The notes beneath the pieces are model-generated. The model did no database searches. It worked only from the letters and a program-made list of their open reading frames with translations, and was not told the origin of the DNA. The position numbers and the translations under genes are program-made. From a bacterium (GTDB lineage: Bacteria; Spirochaetota; Spirochaetia; Treponematales; Rectinemataceae), in the NCBI GenBank assembly GCA_021286735.1, contig JAJTBU010000002.1, positions 1 to 33,591 of the forward strand: a DNA stretch of 33,591 nt, given 5' to 3'. Positions 7,872 to 15,558 of the stretch are shown here, one piece after another. Each line of letters starts with the position of its first letter. Positions within the stretch are counted from its first letter, which is position 1.

Positions 7872-8800
7872 GGGAAATACCTCGGATACAGGGCTTTCGC
7901 GGCCGCCAGGACCCCGTCGGCCACGCGCGGGCCCGGATTGGACACGAGCCCCGTGGGCAGGAGGATGAGCCTGCGGGCGCGCACCGCGGGCACCAGGCCC
8001 CAGCCCGGCCGCGCCGCGAGCCCCGCCAGGGTCAGCTTGTCGCCGTGGTCGTCGGCCGCCATGATCGCCTGGGGCGCGCGCCTGATCACTTCCTCGACCG
8101 ACACCATCGGCCAGGAGCCGGGCAGGTCGGCGAAGACATCGATCCCGCCCGCCGCCTCGACGATGGCGTGCTGGAAGGTCGCGGCTCCGCAGGTCATCAG
8201 CGGCTCGTCGTAGACCTCCCAGAACACCGAGAGGCGCTCCGCGGCGGGAATGGCTGCCACGGTCTTCCTCACTGCGGCGATCCTGTCCTGCATGGCCTTC
8301 GCGACGAGCTTGGCGGCATCCTGTCTTCCCGTTAGCTTTCCCATCTCCACGATGGCGGAAGCGATGGCCTCGAAGCTGCCCGGATCGTAGGCGAAGGTCG
8401 GGACGCCGTAGCGCGCCAGCTCGTCGGTGATGGGCCTGTGTATCTTGCCGTTCGACACGACGAGGTCGGGCTTGAGCGAGAGTATCTTCTCGAGCGACAT
8501 CGAGTCGGCCGAGAAGCCGCCGACCTTGGCCACGCGCTCGGCCTCGGGCGGATAGACACAATAGGTCGTATCGCCCACGACGTTCGCCCCGATGGCGAAG
8601 AGCACTTCAGTCGAGGCGGGCGCCAGGGACACCACGCGGGTTGCCGGCTTGGCGAGCTTCAGCGCCGTCCCTGCCGTGTCCACGCCCTGGACGGCGCTCT
8701 GACCAAAGGCGGGGAAAGCGCCCAGGCAGAGGAGCGCCGCGGCCAAGGCTGCCAGCCTCGCCGCCCGATTCGTCGCGTTCAGTATTGCAGATGTTTTCAT
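7868..8800 (-). CDS. btuF: Periplasmic corrinoid-binding protein (BtuF-like)
   Basis: This encodes 310 residues. Residues 1-34 form a Sec signal (positive start, long Ala/Leu core, ending AFPAFGQ-SA) without a lipobox Cys, so a soluble periplasmic protein is expected. The mature part is a two-lobed class III binding protein: TRVVSLAPASTEVLFAIGA begins lobe 1, LEKILSLKPDLVVSNG is the standard connecting strand, and the second lobe ends near the C-terminus. Family members bind B12, haem or siderophores. YCVYPPEAERVAKVGGF and the B12-controlled operon favour corrinoids. The ATG overlaps the cobT stop as ATGA, so the two are translationally coupled. Confidence 0.87.
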   Translation of the reverse strand: MKTSAILNATNRAARLAALAAALLCLGAFPAFGQSAVQGVDTAGTALKLAKPATRVVSLAPASTEVLFAIGANVVGDTTYCVYPPEAERVAKVGGFSADSMSLEKILSLKPDLVVSNGKIHRPITDELARYGVPTFAYDPGSFEAIASAIVEMGKLTGRQDAAKLVAKAMQDRIAAVRKTVAAIPAAERLSVFWEVYDEPLMTCGAATFQHAIVEAAGGIDVFADLPGSWPMVSVEEVIRRAPQAIMAADDHGDKLTLAGLAARPGWGLVPAVRARRLILLPTGLVSNPGPRVADGVLAAAKALYPRYFP

Positions 8801-9855
8801 AGCTTCTCGCTCACTCCGGCCGACTCGAAGGTGGCCATCTCGTTCAAGACCGCGCAGGCGGCCGCGCAGAGCGGCATCGCCAGGGCGGCGCCGGTCCCCT
8901 CTCCCAGCCGCATGCCCAGGCGCAGCAGAGGCTTGAGCCCCAGGAATTCCAGCATCAAAGCGTGTCCGGCGTCGCCCGAGACGTGCGTCCCGATCATGTA
9001 CGCCCTGGCCAGCGGACAGAGCGCGGCGGCCAAGAGCGCGGCCGCCCCCGAGATATACCCGTCTATCAGCACCGGGACCCGCCGGGCGGCCGCCGCCAGC
9101 ACGACCCCCGCCAGGGCGCCGATCTCGTAGCCTCCCACCGCCGCCAGCACGCCGATGGGATCGGAAGCATCGGGATTGTGCAGGGCGAGCGCCGCCTCGA
9201 TCACCGCGATCTTGCGCGCCAGGCCCGCGTCGTCCACGCCTGTGCCCCGACCGACCAGCTCGGGCACGCCGCGGCCGGTGAGGACAGCCGCCATGGCCGT
9301 GGAGGCGGTCGTGTTCCCTATGCCCATGTCCCCCGTCGCCGCGATGCGGAAGGGCCGCGCCGCGAACTCCTCCTCGAAGACCTCGATGCCGGTCTCCAGG
9401 CTCCGGACCGCCTGGTCGCGCGACATCGCCGGCCCCCGGGCGAAGTTGCCGGTGCCCCTGGCGATCTTGCGGTGGTGGATGGGCAATGCCGGGTCGAAGT
9501 CGCCGGCCACGCCCGCGTCCGTCACCACGACGCGCGCCCCCGCGCGGCGGGCCAACACATTGATCGCCGCCCCGCCGGCGACGAAGTTGAGCACCATCGC
9601 CTTGGTCACATCGGCCGGATAGGCGCTAACGCCCTCGGCGCAGACTCCGTGGTCGCCCGCCATCACGAAGACGGCGCCCGGCTCCGCGCTGGGGGCGGCG
9701 CTGCCCTCTATGCCCGCGATCCGCACCGACAGGTATTCCAGGTCGCCCAGACTGCCAGCGGGCTTGGTCAGAGCGGCCTGCCGGCGCGCCGCCGCCTCGG
9801 CGGCCTTCCGATCCGTCGGGATGATCGAGGCTATCGTCGCCTCAAGTTTTGTCAT
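8797..9855 (-). CDS. cobT: Nicotinate-nucleotide--dimethylbenzimidazole phosphoribosyltransferase
   Basis: This encodes 352 residues, the usual length. It transfers phosphoribose from nicotinate mononucleotide to a lower-ligand base, giving the alpha-ribotide for cobamide nucleotide-loop assembly in the cytoplasm. The N-terminal LTKPAGSLGDLE is the most conserved CobT segment. GDHGVCAEGVSAYP, ATGDMGIGNTT and the C-terminal RLGEGTGAALAMPL follow, the last with the catalytic Glu at about 319. It is first in an operon with the BtuFCD-like importer and lies behind a cobalamin riboswitch, so it is made when B12 is low. The ATG at 9855 has AAGGAA eight bases upstream. cobU and cobS are found on the opposite strand about 7 kb away. 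Confidence 0.96.
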   Translation of the reverse strand: MTKLEATIASIIPTDRKAAEAAARRQAALTKPAGSLGDLEYLSVRIAGIEGSAAPSAEPGAVFVMAGDHGVCAEGVSAYPADVTKAMVLNFVAGGAAINVLARRAGARVVVTDAGVAGDFDPALPIHHRKIARGTGNFARGPAMSRDQAVRSLETGIEVFEEEFAARPFRIAATGDMGIGNTTASTAMAAVLTGRGVPELVGRGTGVDDAGLARKIAVIEAALALHNPDASDPIGVLAAVGGYEIGALAGVVLAAAARRVPVLIDGYISGAAALLAAALCPLARAYMIGTHVSGDAGHALMLEFLGLKPLLRLGMRLGEGTGAALAMPLCAAACAVLNEMATFESAGVSEKL

Positions 9856-9876
9856 GGTCGGGTTCCTTGTGCATTC

Positions 9877-9994
9877 GACGCGGTGTTGGCAGACCTATCG
9901 CAGCCCGCTTTAGCGGACGGAGAATGAGGACAAGAGGTCTGCGGTTGGGGAAAATGGAAGCGTGGGCTTCATTATTCAACACCCAGTGAATAAT
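9877..9994 (-). promoter_or_regulatory. Riboswitch expression platform with competing hairpins
   Basis: This is the leader between the riboswitch and cobT. Three local hairpins can be drawn: 9971-9978 with 9987-9994 (perfect 8-base arms); 9957-9961 with 9966-9970, followed on the minus strand by CATTTTCC; and an outer 8-base pair, 9889-9896 with 9935-9942, enclosing CCGC/GCGG at 9905-9916. In addition, GGTGTTG (minus, 9983-9977) is complementary to CAACACC (minus, 9888-9882). That pairing would exclude the first hairpin. It ends about 27 bases before the start codon. This looks like a switchable platform; which form is ON or OFF cannot be decided by eye. Confidence 0.45.
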
Positions 9995-10021
9995 TGGACG
10001 ATGTCCGCGCTCAAGGCGCGG

Positions 10022-10180
10022 CCGCGCGGTCGGTCTCCTGGCTCGAAAGCATTCCTCCGGAATCCCGCGGCCTTCCCGCTTTTCGCAGTGGCCTTGGACG
10101 TGGTTCTTCGCTTCCTTACAGTGCCTGGGGGCGCGCCGGTGTCGCACCGGCTTCCCGATTAAGCCCATTGGCGCCGCGAC
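10022..10180 (-). ncRNA. Cobalamin (AdoCbl) riboswitch aptamer
   Basis: On the minus strand, conserved B12-aptamer elements appear in order. GGGAAGCCGGTGCGACACCGGC is split here as GGGAAGCC and GGTGCGACACC. It is followed by GCGCCCCCAGGCACTGTAAGG, a G/C helix region with GCCACTGCGAAAAGCGGGAAGG, and finally the B12 box GAGCCAGGAGACCGACC at 10044-10028. Order, spacing and box sequences are those of the cobalamin riboswitch class. It lies 170-330 bases upstream of cobT, so it should repress cobT and the importer when cobalamin is plentiful. The limits are approximate, because the closing P1 helix is not clear-cut. Confidence 0.93.
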
Positions 10181-10186
10181 AGGGAA

Positions 10187-10215
10187 ACTATAAGGTCAGC
10201 CGGCGCCCCTGTCAA
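10187..10215 (-). promoter_or_regulatory. Sigma-70-type promoter of the riboswitch operon
   Basis: The minus strand has TTGACA (10215-10210), a 17-base spacer and TATAGT (10192-10187). This is nearly consensus. Transcription would begin around 10180, right at the 5' edge of the riboswitch aptamer. Confidence 0.85.
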
Positions 10216-10261
10216 CGTGGCGCCTCCTGTGCGATACTCGAGGCCAGGACGGGAGACCAGC

Positions 10262-10627
10262 ATGATACAGGTTTTCGGGACGAAAAAATGCCGGGACACG
10301 CAGAAGGCTCTCCGCTTTTTCAAGGAGAGGGACGTGCGGATCCAGTTCCGCGACATCGACGAGAAGGCTCCGAGCCCCGGCGAGCTCGACGACATGGCGG
10401 GAGCCCTGGGCGGCTTCGAAGCCCTCCTCGACTTGAAAGGCCGAGCCGCGGCGGCCCGAGGCCTCGCCTTCATGGCCTACGACGCGCGCGAGGAACTCCT
10501 CGCCGATCCCGCCCTCCTCCGCACGCCCCTCGTGCGCGCCGGCAGGGGCCGAGCCGCCGCCGGCCCCGACGAGAAAGCCTGGAAGGAGTTCGCGAAAGCC
10601 GACCTCGCGGCGAATAAGGGGAGTTGA
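10262..10627 (+). CDS. ArsC/Spx-family thioredoxin-fold protein
   Basis: This encodes 121 residues. MIQVFGTKKCRDTQKALRFF is the beta-alpha opening of the ArsC/YffB/Spx family, with the single Cys at residue 10. The C-terminal LLRTPLVRAGRGRAAAGPDEKAW matches the RP-hvxxG...G motif of the family. There is no second Cys, so a Cys-dependent arsenate reductase using glutaredoxin, or a YffB-like protein of unknown reaction, are both possible. No ars genes are nearby, so arsenic function should not be assumed. Start ATG 10262 has GGGAG eight bases upstream; TGCGATACT just before it could be an extended -10. It ends seven bases before the HAD gene starts. Confidence 0.8.
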   Translation: MIQVFGTKKCRDTQKALRFFKERDVRIQFRDIDEKAPSPGELDDMAGALGGFEALLDLKGRAAAARGLAFMAYDAREELLADPALLRTPLVRAGRGRAAAGPDEKAWKEFAKADLAANKGS

Positions 10628-10629
10628 GC

Positions 10630-11427
10630 ATGGAGATGAACGACATCAAGAACCTCGAGACGATCCGCGGCAAAGCCGCCTTCATCATCGACATGGACGG
10701 CGTGATCTACCACGGCAACCGGCTCCTGCGCGGCGCGGCCGAGTTCGTCGCCTGGCTCCAGGCGAAAGGCAAGCGCTTCCTCTTCCTGACCAACTCCAGC
10801 GAGCGCTCGCCCATCGAGCTTTCGCAGAAGCTCGAGCGCCTAGGCATCGACGTCGAGCCCGAGCACTTCTACACGAGCGCCCTGGCCACCGCGGGCTTCC
10901 TGTCGAGCCAGCGCCCCGGCGGCTCGGCCTACGTGATCGGCGAGCCCGGCCTGATCAACGCGATGTACGAGGCCGGCTACACGATGAACAACGTCAACCC
11001 CGACTACGTCGTCGTCGGCGAGGCGCGGTCCTACAACCTCGACGCGATCGAGCGGGCGGTCAAGCTCGTCCTGGGCGGCGCCCGCCTCATCGGCACCAAC
11101 CCCGACCTCACCGGCCCGGCCGAGGGCGGCCTCGTCCCCGCCTGCGGCGCCCTGGTAGCGCCCATCGAGCTGGCCACGGGGCGCAAGGCTTACTTCGTGG
11201 GCAAGCCCAACCCCCTCATGATGCGCCACGCCCTCATCAGGCTGGGCGCGCGCCGCGAGGAGACCGCCATCGTCGGCGACCGCATGGACACCGACATCAT
11301 CGCCGGCATCGAATCCGCCATGGAGACCGTCCTCGTGCTCTCGGGCGTCACGACCCGCGAGGAGCTCGCGCGCTTCGCCTACGGCCCCAGGCACGTCCTC
11401 GAGGGCGTCTTCGAAATCCCCGACTGA
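10630..11427 (+). CDS. HAD-IIA family sugar-phosphatase (NagD-like)
   Basis: This encodes 265 residues. HAD motif I is DMDGV at 21-25 with Asp nucleophile 21 and acid/base Asp 23. Motif II is FLTNSS at 52-57, motif III is the Lys in VGKPNP, and motif IV is IVGDRMDTDI. The cap domain between motifs II and III (YVIGEPGLINAMYEAGYTMN...YVVVGEARSYN) marks class IIA, which includes NagD, phosphoglycolate and 4-nitrophenyl phosphatases. The physiological substrate is unknown. ATG 10630 is preferred over the in-frame TTG at 10624 because AAGGGGAG then lies six bases upstream. It probably forms a two-gene operon with the ArsC-like gene. Confidence 0.88.
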   Translation: MEMNDIKNLETIRGKAAFIIDMDGVIYHGNRLLRGAAEFVAWLQAKGKRFLFLTNSSERSPIELSQKLERLGIDVEPEHFYTSALATAGFLSSQRPGGSAYVIGEPGLINAMYEAGYTMNNVNPDYVVVGEARSYNLDAIERAVKLVLGGARLIGTNPDLTGPAEGGLVPACGALVAPIELATGRKAYFVGKPNPLMMRHALIRLGARREETAIVGDRMDTDIIAGIESAMETVLVLSGVTTREELARFAYGPRHVLEGVFEIPD

Positions 11428-11434
11428 TCCGCAT

Positions 11435-11479
11435 CCTGTTGCGGATTAGTCTTGACTATTCCGCAACAGGCTGCATACT
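11435..11479 (+). promoter_or_regulatory. 36-base palindrome around the promoter of the AAA/DUF4143 gene
   Basis: Bases 11435-11451 (CCTGTTGCGGATTAGTC) and 11454-11470 (GACTATTCCGCAACAGG) are inverted complements over 17 bases with one mismatch (T/T at 11446/11459) and a two-base centre. The centre overlaps TTGACT (11452-11457). With CATACT at 11474-11479 (16-base spacer), this makes a plausible promoter whose -35 lies exactly in the dyad. Transcription would start at or within a base or two of the ATG at 11487. A repressor site, probably for self-control or for an unlinked regulator, is inferred. Confidence 0.65.
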
Positions 11480-11486
11480 TGTCATT

Positions 11487-12641
11487 ATGAAACGATCTCA
11501 GAGCGATAAGATTCTTTCGGACCTCAGGCGCAAGATGGTGTTTCTGTCGGGACCGCGCCAAGTGGGGAAATCCTGGCTTGCGCGAGAGCTGGCGGGCCAG
11601 TTCGAGAAGCCGCTCTACCTCAACTGGGACAATCGGCAGGACCGCGAGATCATCCTTCGCCAAGCCTGGCCAGGAGAGTCAGACCTTCTCGTCTTCGACG
11701 AAATCCATAAGATGCCGGAATGGAAGAACTACCTGAAGGGCGTCTATGATACGAAGCGAGCGGCTACGGCCATCCTCGTCACTGGGAGCGCGCGGCTAGA
11801 GACTTTCAGGCAGTCCGGAGACAGCCTTGCCGGAAGGTATTTCCACCACAGGCTGCTGCCCATAAGCCCTTCCGAAGCGATGCAGGCCGGCGAATCCAGG
11901 GACCTCGCGCATTTTCTCGAACGAGGCGGTTTCCCGGAACCCTTCCTCGCCGAGGATGCCGCGGATGCCGGGCGCTGGCGCCGATTTTACCTCGATGGGC
12001 TGATCCGCGAGGACATTCTTAGCTTCGAGAATATCAGGGAGCTGCGGGCCATGAATCTCCTCGTGGAATTGCTGCGCAGCCGCGTCGCCTCGCCCTTGAG
12101 CTACCAGAGCCTCTCCGAAGATATCGGCGCCGCGCCGAATACCGTAAAGCGCTATATCGAGATACTCGAGGCGCTCTACATCGTGTTCCGCATCTATCCG
12201 AACAGCCGTTCCGTGGCGCGAGCCCTCGCGCAGCAGCCCAAACTGTATTTCTACGATACCGCCCTCGTGGAGGCCTCAGGCGCGCGGCTGGAAAACCATG
12301 TGGCGCTCGCGCTCTTGAAAGAGCTTTATCGCAGGGAGGACGCTGATGGCGTCCGGCGTCAGCTCGGCTATCTTCGTACCAAGGAAGGCAGGGAGACTGA
12401 TTTCCTGATATCTGTTGAGGATACACCTCGCCTTGCCGTGGAAGTGAAAACGAGCGATCGCGATATCAGTCCTGGCCTTGCGTATTTCTGCTCCAAATAT
12501 GACATGCGGGGGCTGCAGTTGGTGGGCGACCTGCGCCTGGAATACGATCAAGACAATATCGAAGTTCGAGAGGTCCAGGGCTGGCTAGGGAAAATTGAAA
12601 CGTATCAAGAAATAGATTACATTAAGAAATTCTCAAGATAA
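11487..12641 (+). CDS. AAA ATPase with DUF4143 domain
   Basis: This encodes 384 residues. Walker A is GPRQVGKSW (22-30) and Walker B is DLLVFDEIHKM, followed by VTGSARLETFRQSGDSLAGRYF, the sensor region of AAA_14 ATPases. The C-terminal half is DUF4143. It includes a winged-helix-like segment (LSYQSLSEDIGAAPNTVKRYIEILEALYIVFRI) and a PD-(D/E)XK-like end (GRETDFLISVEDTPRLAVEVKTS). These orphan ATPases are common and mobile in bacteria and archaea, with no settled function; a nuclease-like or toxin/defence role has been speculated. No Shine-Dalgarno is visible before ATG 11487, and the promoter predicts a leaderless mRNA. Base composition is lower in GC than neighbours and drops sharply at the 3' end. 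Confidence 0.85.
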   Translation: MKRSQSDKILSDLRRKMVFLSGPRQVGKSWLARELAGQFEKPLYLNWDNRQDREIILRQAWPGESDLLVFDEIHKMPEWKNYLKGVYDTKRAATAILVTGSARLETFRQSGDSLAGRYFHHRLLPISPSEAMQAGESRDLAHFLERGGFPEPFLAEDAADAGRWRRFYLDGLIREDILSFENIRELRAMNLLVELLRSRVASPLSYQSLSEDIGAAPNTVKRYIEILEALYIVFRIYPNSRSVARALAQQPKLYFYDTALVEASGARLENHVALALLKELYRREDADGVRRQLGYLRTKEGRETDFLISVEDTPRLAVEVKTSDRDISPGLAYFCSKYDMRGLQLVGDLRLEYDQDNIEVREVQGWLGKIETYQEIDYIKKFSR

Positions 12642-12834
12642 TATCAAGAATATAGAAAAGATGGGCAAAAAATATACTGTTTAGGGTAGAGAGAAAACCA
12701 AGTGAAGTGTATCAAAAACTACATTGTTGTGTATGGGGCATGTAAGCCATTTTCGAAGGGTTTTCTTCTTTTTAATTCTTGTGAACAGTTCAATAATAAT
12801 CTAATATAATAAGAAACTATAACAGAAGGGAAAA
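12642..12834 (+). promoter_or_regulatory. AT-rich gap with lipoprotein promoter
   Basis: These 193 bases are strongly AT-rich, unlike the rest of the window. Just before the lipoprotein gene are TGAACA (12782-12787), a 17-base spacer and a perfect TATAAT (12805-12810). AAGGG lies five bases before the ATG. I see no other gene, tRNA or repeat in this gap. Confidence 0.55.
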
Positions 12835-13983
12835 ATGAAAAAGCTTTTACTGATAATGATTATTATGTTAACGCTTCTTCTAGCGGGATGTCAGTGGTTT
12901 CATTATCCTGTATCTACAACAACAACTTTATTGAATAATAGCCCAGCTACAACAACTTCTAGTTCAACAACCACCTCAACAACTACAACTACAACACTTC
13001 CCAGGGCTCCTGCACCAATATTTTCAATAACCGGTGGCGAGTATGAATCTCCGGTACAGATCAGCTTATCAACGGTGGTTAGTGATGCAACAATAAGATT
13101 TACACTAGATGGTACAGATCCCGTAGGTGGAAATGGTATTGTATATACTAACCAACTTATACGATTAAGTGAACCGAGAAATACAATAAATGCTCGTACA
13201 TATAAAGCAGGAATGTCAGTATCAGATTTAGCAACAAATGAATACATAATTACAAGTGCTGTCTACGAACCAACCTTCAATGTTCCTTCAGGCTTTTATG
13301 AAAGTGGCCAAAAAATTATTTTTGAAACTCTAACTGTCGATGCAGAGATAAATTACTCGATAAATAATGGCGCGTCGATAAAATATTCTGGACCATTCGA
13401 TATGCCTTTTGGAATACCTACACGTATAACTGCGGTAGCATCAAAAAATGGAGTTGTTTCTCCAACTATATCGAATTTATATTGGACAGCTACAGAAGAA
13501 GGATGCATCATTTTTTATGATAAAGGTTTTTATTCGGATGGCTGGCGCTACCTTGAAACAATACCCAACGATAGAATTCCCTGCCCTCATGGTTGGCAAA
13601 TTACGCGAATACCATGGGGGGGCAAGGGAATATATATTGGAGCAAATAATTCTTCCATGGGAGGAGGAAGGCTTAATACAAGCATAATTGTTAATACTTT
13701 AGGCGAGGGAAAGTATGCTGCAAAATTATGTTATGACCTTGTATATGGTGGACATGATGATTGGTACTTGCCAAATCGGAATGAAGTAAAAGCTCTTTAT
13801 CATAATCTATATGAGTATGGCTACTCAGATTTATGCAAATTTGGGTATTGGACTTCTGAAGAATACAACGCAGATAAAGCATACTACAATCATTTCATAA
13901 AATATTATTATACAGAAGATTGGGAACGAAATGAAGATAAGAACAGCGATTATTTTGGCGCTTGGCCAGTGAGACAATTTTAA
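12835..13983 (+). CDS. AT-rich lipoprotein with chitobiase-C-like repeats and a DUF1566/Lcl-type C-terminal domain
   Basis: This encodes 382 residues. Residues 1-18 form a type II signal ending LLLAG before Cys19, a clear lipobox. Residues 25-58 are a Thr/Ser stalk (runs of STTT). Two tandem beta-sandwich repeats of the chitobiase/hexosaminidase C-terminal kind follow, the first IFSITGGEYESPVQISLST..ATIRFTLDGTDP, the second FNVPSGFYESGQKIIFET..AEINYSINNG. The C-terminal 130 or so residues resemble DUF1566/Lcl domains: AKLCYDLVYGGHDDWYLPNRNEV, then YWTSEEY and a final AWPVRQF. Such proteins are surface-exposed, but the ligand is unknown. Codon use is AT-rich throughout, in contrast to all neighbours except the adjoining flanks, so recent transfer is likely. 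The function is not recognised. Confidence 0.83.
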   Translation: MKKLLLIMIIMLTLLLAGCQWFHYPVSTTTTLLNNSPATTTSSSTTTSTTTTTTLPRAPAPIFSITGGEYESPVQISLSTVVSDATIRFTLDGTDPVGGNGIVYTNQLIRLSEPRNTINARTYKAGMSVSDLATNEYIITSAVYEPTFNVPSGFYESGQKIIFETLTVDAEINYSINNGASIKYSGPFDMPFGIPTRITAVASKNGVVSPTISNLYWTATEEGCIIFYDKGFYSDGWRYLETIPNDRIPCPHGWQITRIPWGGKGIYIGANNSSMGGGRLNTSIIVNTLGEGKYAAKLCYDLVYGGHDDWYLPNRNEVKALYHNLYEYGYSDLCKFGYWTSEEYNADKAYYNHFIKYYYTEDWERNEDKNSDYFGAWPVRQF

Positions 13984-14053
13984 AAAAACTTTAGCATATG
14001 CTGTGAGAGGAATGTCCAGGGGGAATATCAAAAATGTAAAAACTGCTTTTATT

Positions 14054-15367
14054 TCAAGCGCCGCCCTCGATCAGCCGCGGCCACCCCCGCCCCGCGCCGC
14101 TCCCGTCGCCGACGCCCGCCGAGCTCCCTGCGCTGCCCAGCCGCAGGATCGCGCTGTAGCGCGGCTTTTTTGCCTCGCGCAGGCTCTCGTACGAGGCGTA
14201 GCGTTCCAGGCGGAACTCGCCCTCCTCCAGCTTCTCCCAGCGGAAGAAGGGCGCCTCGGCCTTGGCTTTCCGGCAGGCCGCGAGGGTCGCCGCGAACCAG
14301 TCGCGGAAATCGGGATCGCCCGAGGCCCAATCGACCGGATCCTTCTCGAAGAGGTCGGGCTTGCGCGCGATTGCGGATTCCTGCCCCATGTAGCAGAAGC
14401 CCAGGCCGGGGATGAAGTGCGAGAGAAGGGTCCATGAGGCGAGCAGCGCCCGGTCGGCGAAGCGGCCCGCCGCCCGCGGCTGGTCGTGGTTCTCGAGGAA
14501 GCGCAGCTTGAGCGCTTTGGCCGGGTAGAGGGCGCGCTGGGTGTCGAGGTACTCGAGGTACTCCTCGGGCCCGCTCCCGCCCTTCCAGGCGCGCTCGAGC
14601 CGCTCCCAGCCGTCGTAGTCGTAGCTCGCGTCGAAGGCGGCGTGGAGCTCGGGCTCGGACCAGGCGCCGAAGCCTTCGTCGCGCATGCGGAGGAGGAAGC
14701 CCGGGTGGACCGACTCGGCCAGCCAGGCCAGGGGATGGCGCTCGCTCCGGAGCCCCGGGTCGTACTGGTTCACGCGCTGGCGCGCCTGCTTCCAGAAGTC
14801 CACCGGCACGAGGGAGGCCACGTCGCAGCGGAAGCCGTCCACGCCCTCGTCGCGCCACTGCCGCAGCGTCGAGATCAGCTCCATCCAGAGCTCTGGCGAC
14901 GACGAATAGTCGAAATCGACAACGTCCGACCAGTCCGCGCACTTGCGTCCCAGGCGCGCTCCCGCGGGCGGCGCCTCGAGCTCGCCCCGGGCGGAGGCCG
15001 GCCCCAGCCCCTCCAGCATGAACCATTCGGGATGCTCGCGGGCCAGGACCGAATCGGGCGCCGCGTGGTTGTAGACCACGTCCATCATCACCTTGAGGCC
15101 GAGCCCGTGCGCCGCGGCCAGGAAGGCGCGAAAATCCTCGATCGTCCCCAGCGCGGGATCGACCGCCTTGTAGTCGGCGATGGCGTAGGGGCTCCCCATG
15201 CCGCCCTTGCGGGCGGTCACGCCGATCGGGTGGATGGGGGTCAGGTAGATCCAGTCGCAGCCCAGGGCGGCTATTCCCGCGAGCCGCGGGATGGCGGCGG
15301 CGAAGGTGCCCTCGGGCGTAAAGTTTCGCGGGAATATCTGATAGATGGCGCTGGTATCGCTGATCAT
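14054..15367 (-). CDS. GH13 alpha-amylase-family glycosidase, cytoplasmic
   Basis: This encodes 437 residues starting MISDTSAIYQIFPRNFTPEG. The four GH13 signatures are present: DVVYNH (96-101), GFRCDVA with nucleophile Asp182, WLAES with acid/base Glu218, and FLENHD with transition-state Asp295. There is no signal peptide, so it should act on internal or imported alpha-glucans or oligosaccharides. Exact specificity (amylase, maltodextrinase, trehalose- or sucrose-type) cannot be read from the motifs. It lacks the long N-terminal domain of neopullulanases. ATG 15367 with GAGGA eight bases upstream is favoured over the in-frame start 48 bases earlier. It faces the lipoprotein gene convergently and has no partner gene beside it. 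Confidence 0.87.
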   Translation of the reverse strand: MISDTSAIYQIFPRNFTPEGTFAAAIPRLAGIAALGCDWIYLTPIHPIGVTARKGGMGSPYAIADYKAVDPALGTIEDFRAFLAAAHGLGLKVMMDVVYNHAAPDSVLAREHPEWFMLEGLGPASARGELEAPPAGARLGRKCADWSDVVDFDYSSSPELWMELISTLRQWRDEGVDGFRCDVASLVPVDFWKQARQRVNQYDPGLRSERHPLAWLAESVHPGFLLRMRDEGFGAWSEPELHAAFDASYDYDGWERLERAWKGGSGPEEYLEYLDTQRALYPAKALKLRFLENHDQPRAAGRFADRALLASWTLLSHFIPGLGFCYMGQESAIARKPDLFEKDPVDWASGDPDFRDWFAATLAACRKAKAEAPFFRWEKLEEGEFRLERYASYESLREAKKPRYSAILRLGSAGSSAGVGDGSGAGRGWPRLIEGGA

Positions 15368-15496
15368 CGCTTTCGTCCTCGCGGACCGCGCATCGAGCCG
15401 CGGCGGCCGCGGCACCAGTATAAGGCCGAAGGGCGACCCGAGTCACGCGGCCCCGCTCCCGCGCGCGAGCCCCCGAGTCGCGGCGGGCTTTTATCG

Positions 15497-15525
15497 CTTT
15501 GCTTTTATATATTTATTTTTATATA
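15497..15525 (+). promoter_or_regulatory. Promoter of the LUD gene
   Basis: TTGCTT, then a 17-base A/T-only spacer, then TATATT, in a sharply AT-rich patch inside GC-rich DNA. It sits about 35 bases before the LUD start codon. The AT patch also separates it from the divergent GH13 gene, for which no equally good promoter is visible. Confidence 0.6.
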
Positions 15526-15558
15526 TTATGTTCATCATTTGATTGCAGGAGCGACACT

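Noticed and set aside
7872-8561. N-terminal extension of the corrinoid permease
   Set aside because: It overlaps the binding-protein gene and has no domain; the TTG at 7871 fits the first membrane helix.
12642-12834. tRNA or small RNA gene in the AT-rich gap
   Set aside because: No cloverleaf, CCA end or strong hairpin was found by eye.
12958-13010. Possible short tandem repeat or CRISPR-like tract (ACAACAACT units)
   Set aside because: It lies in frame in the lipoprotein and encodes its Thr-rich stalk; there are no spacers.
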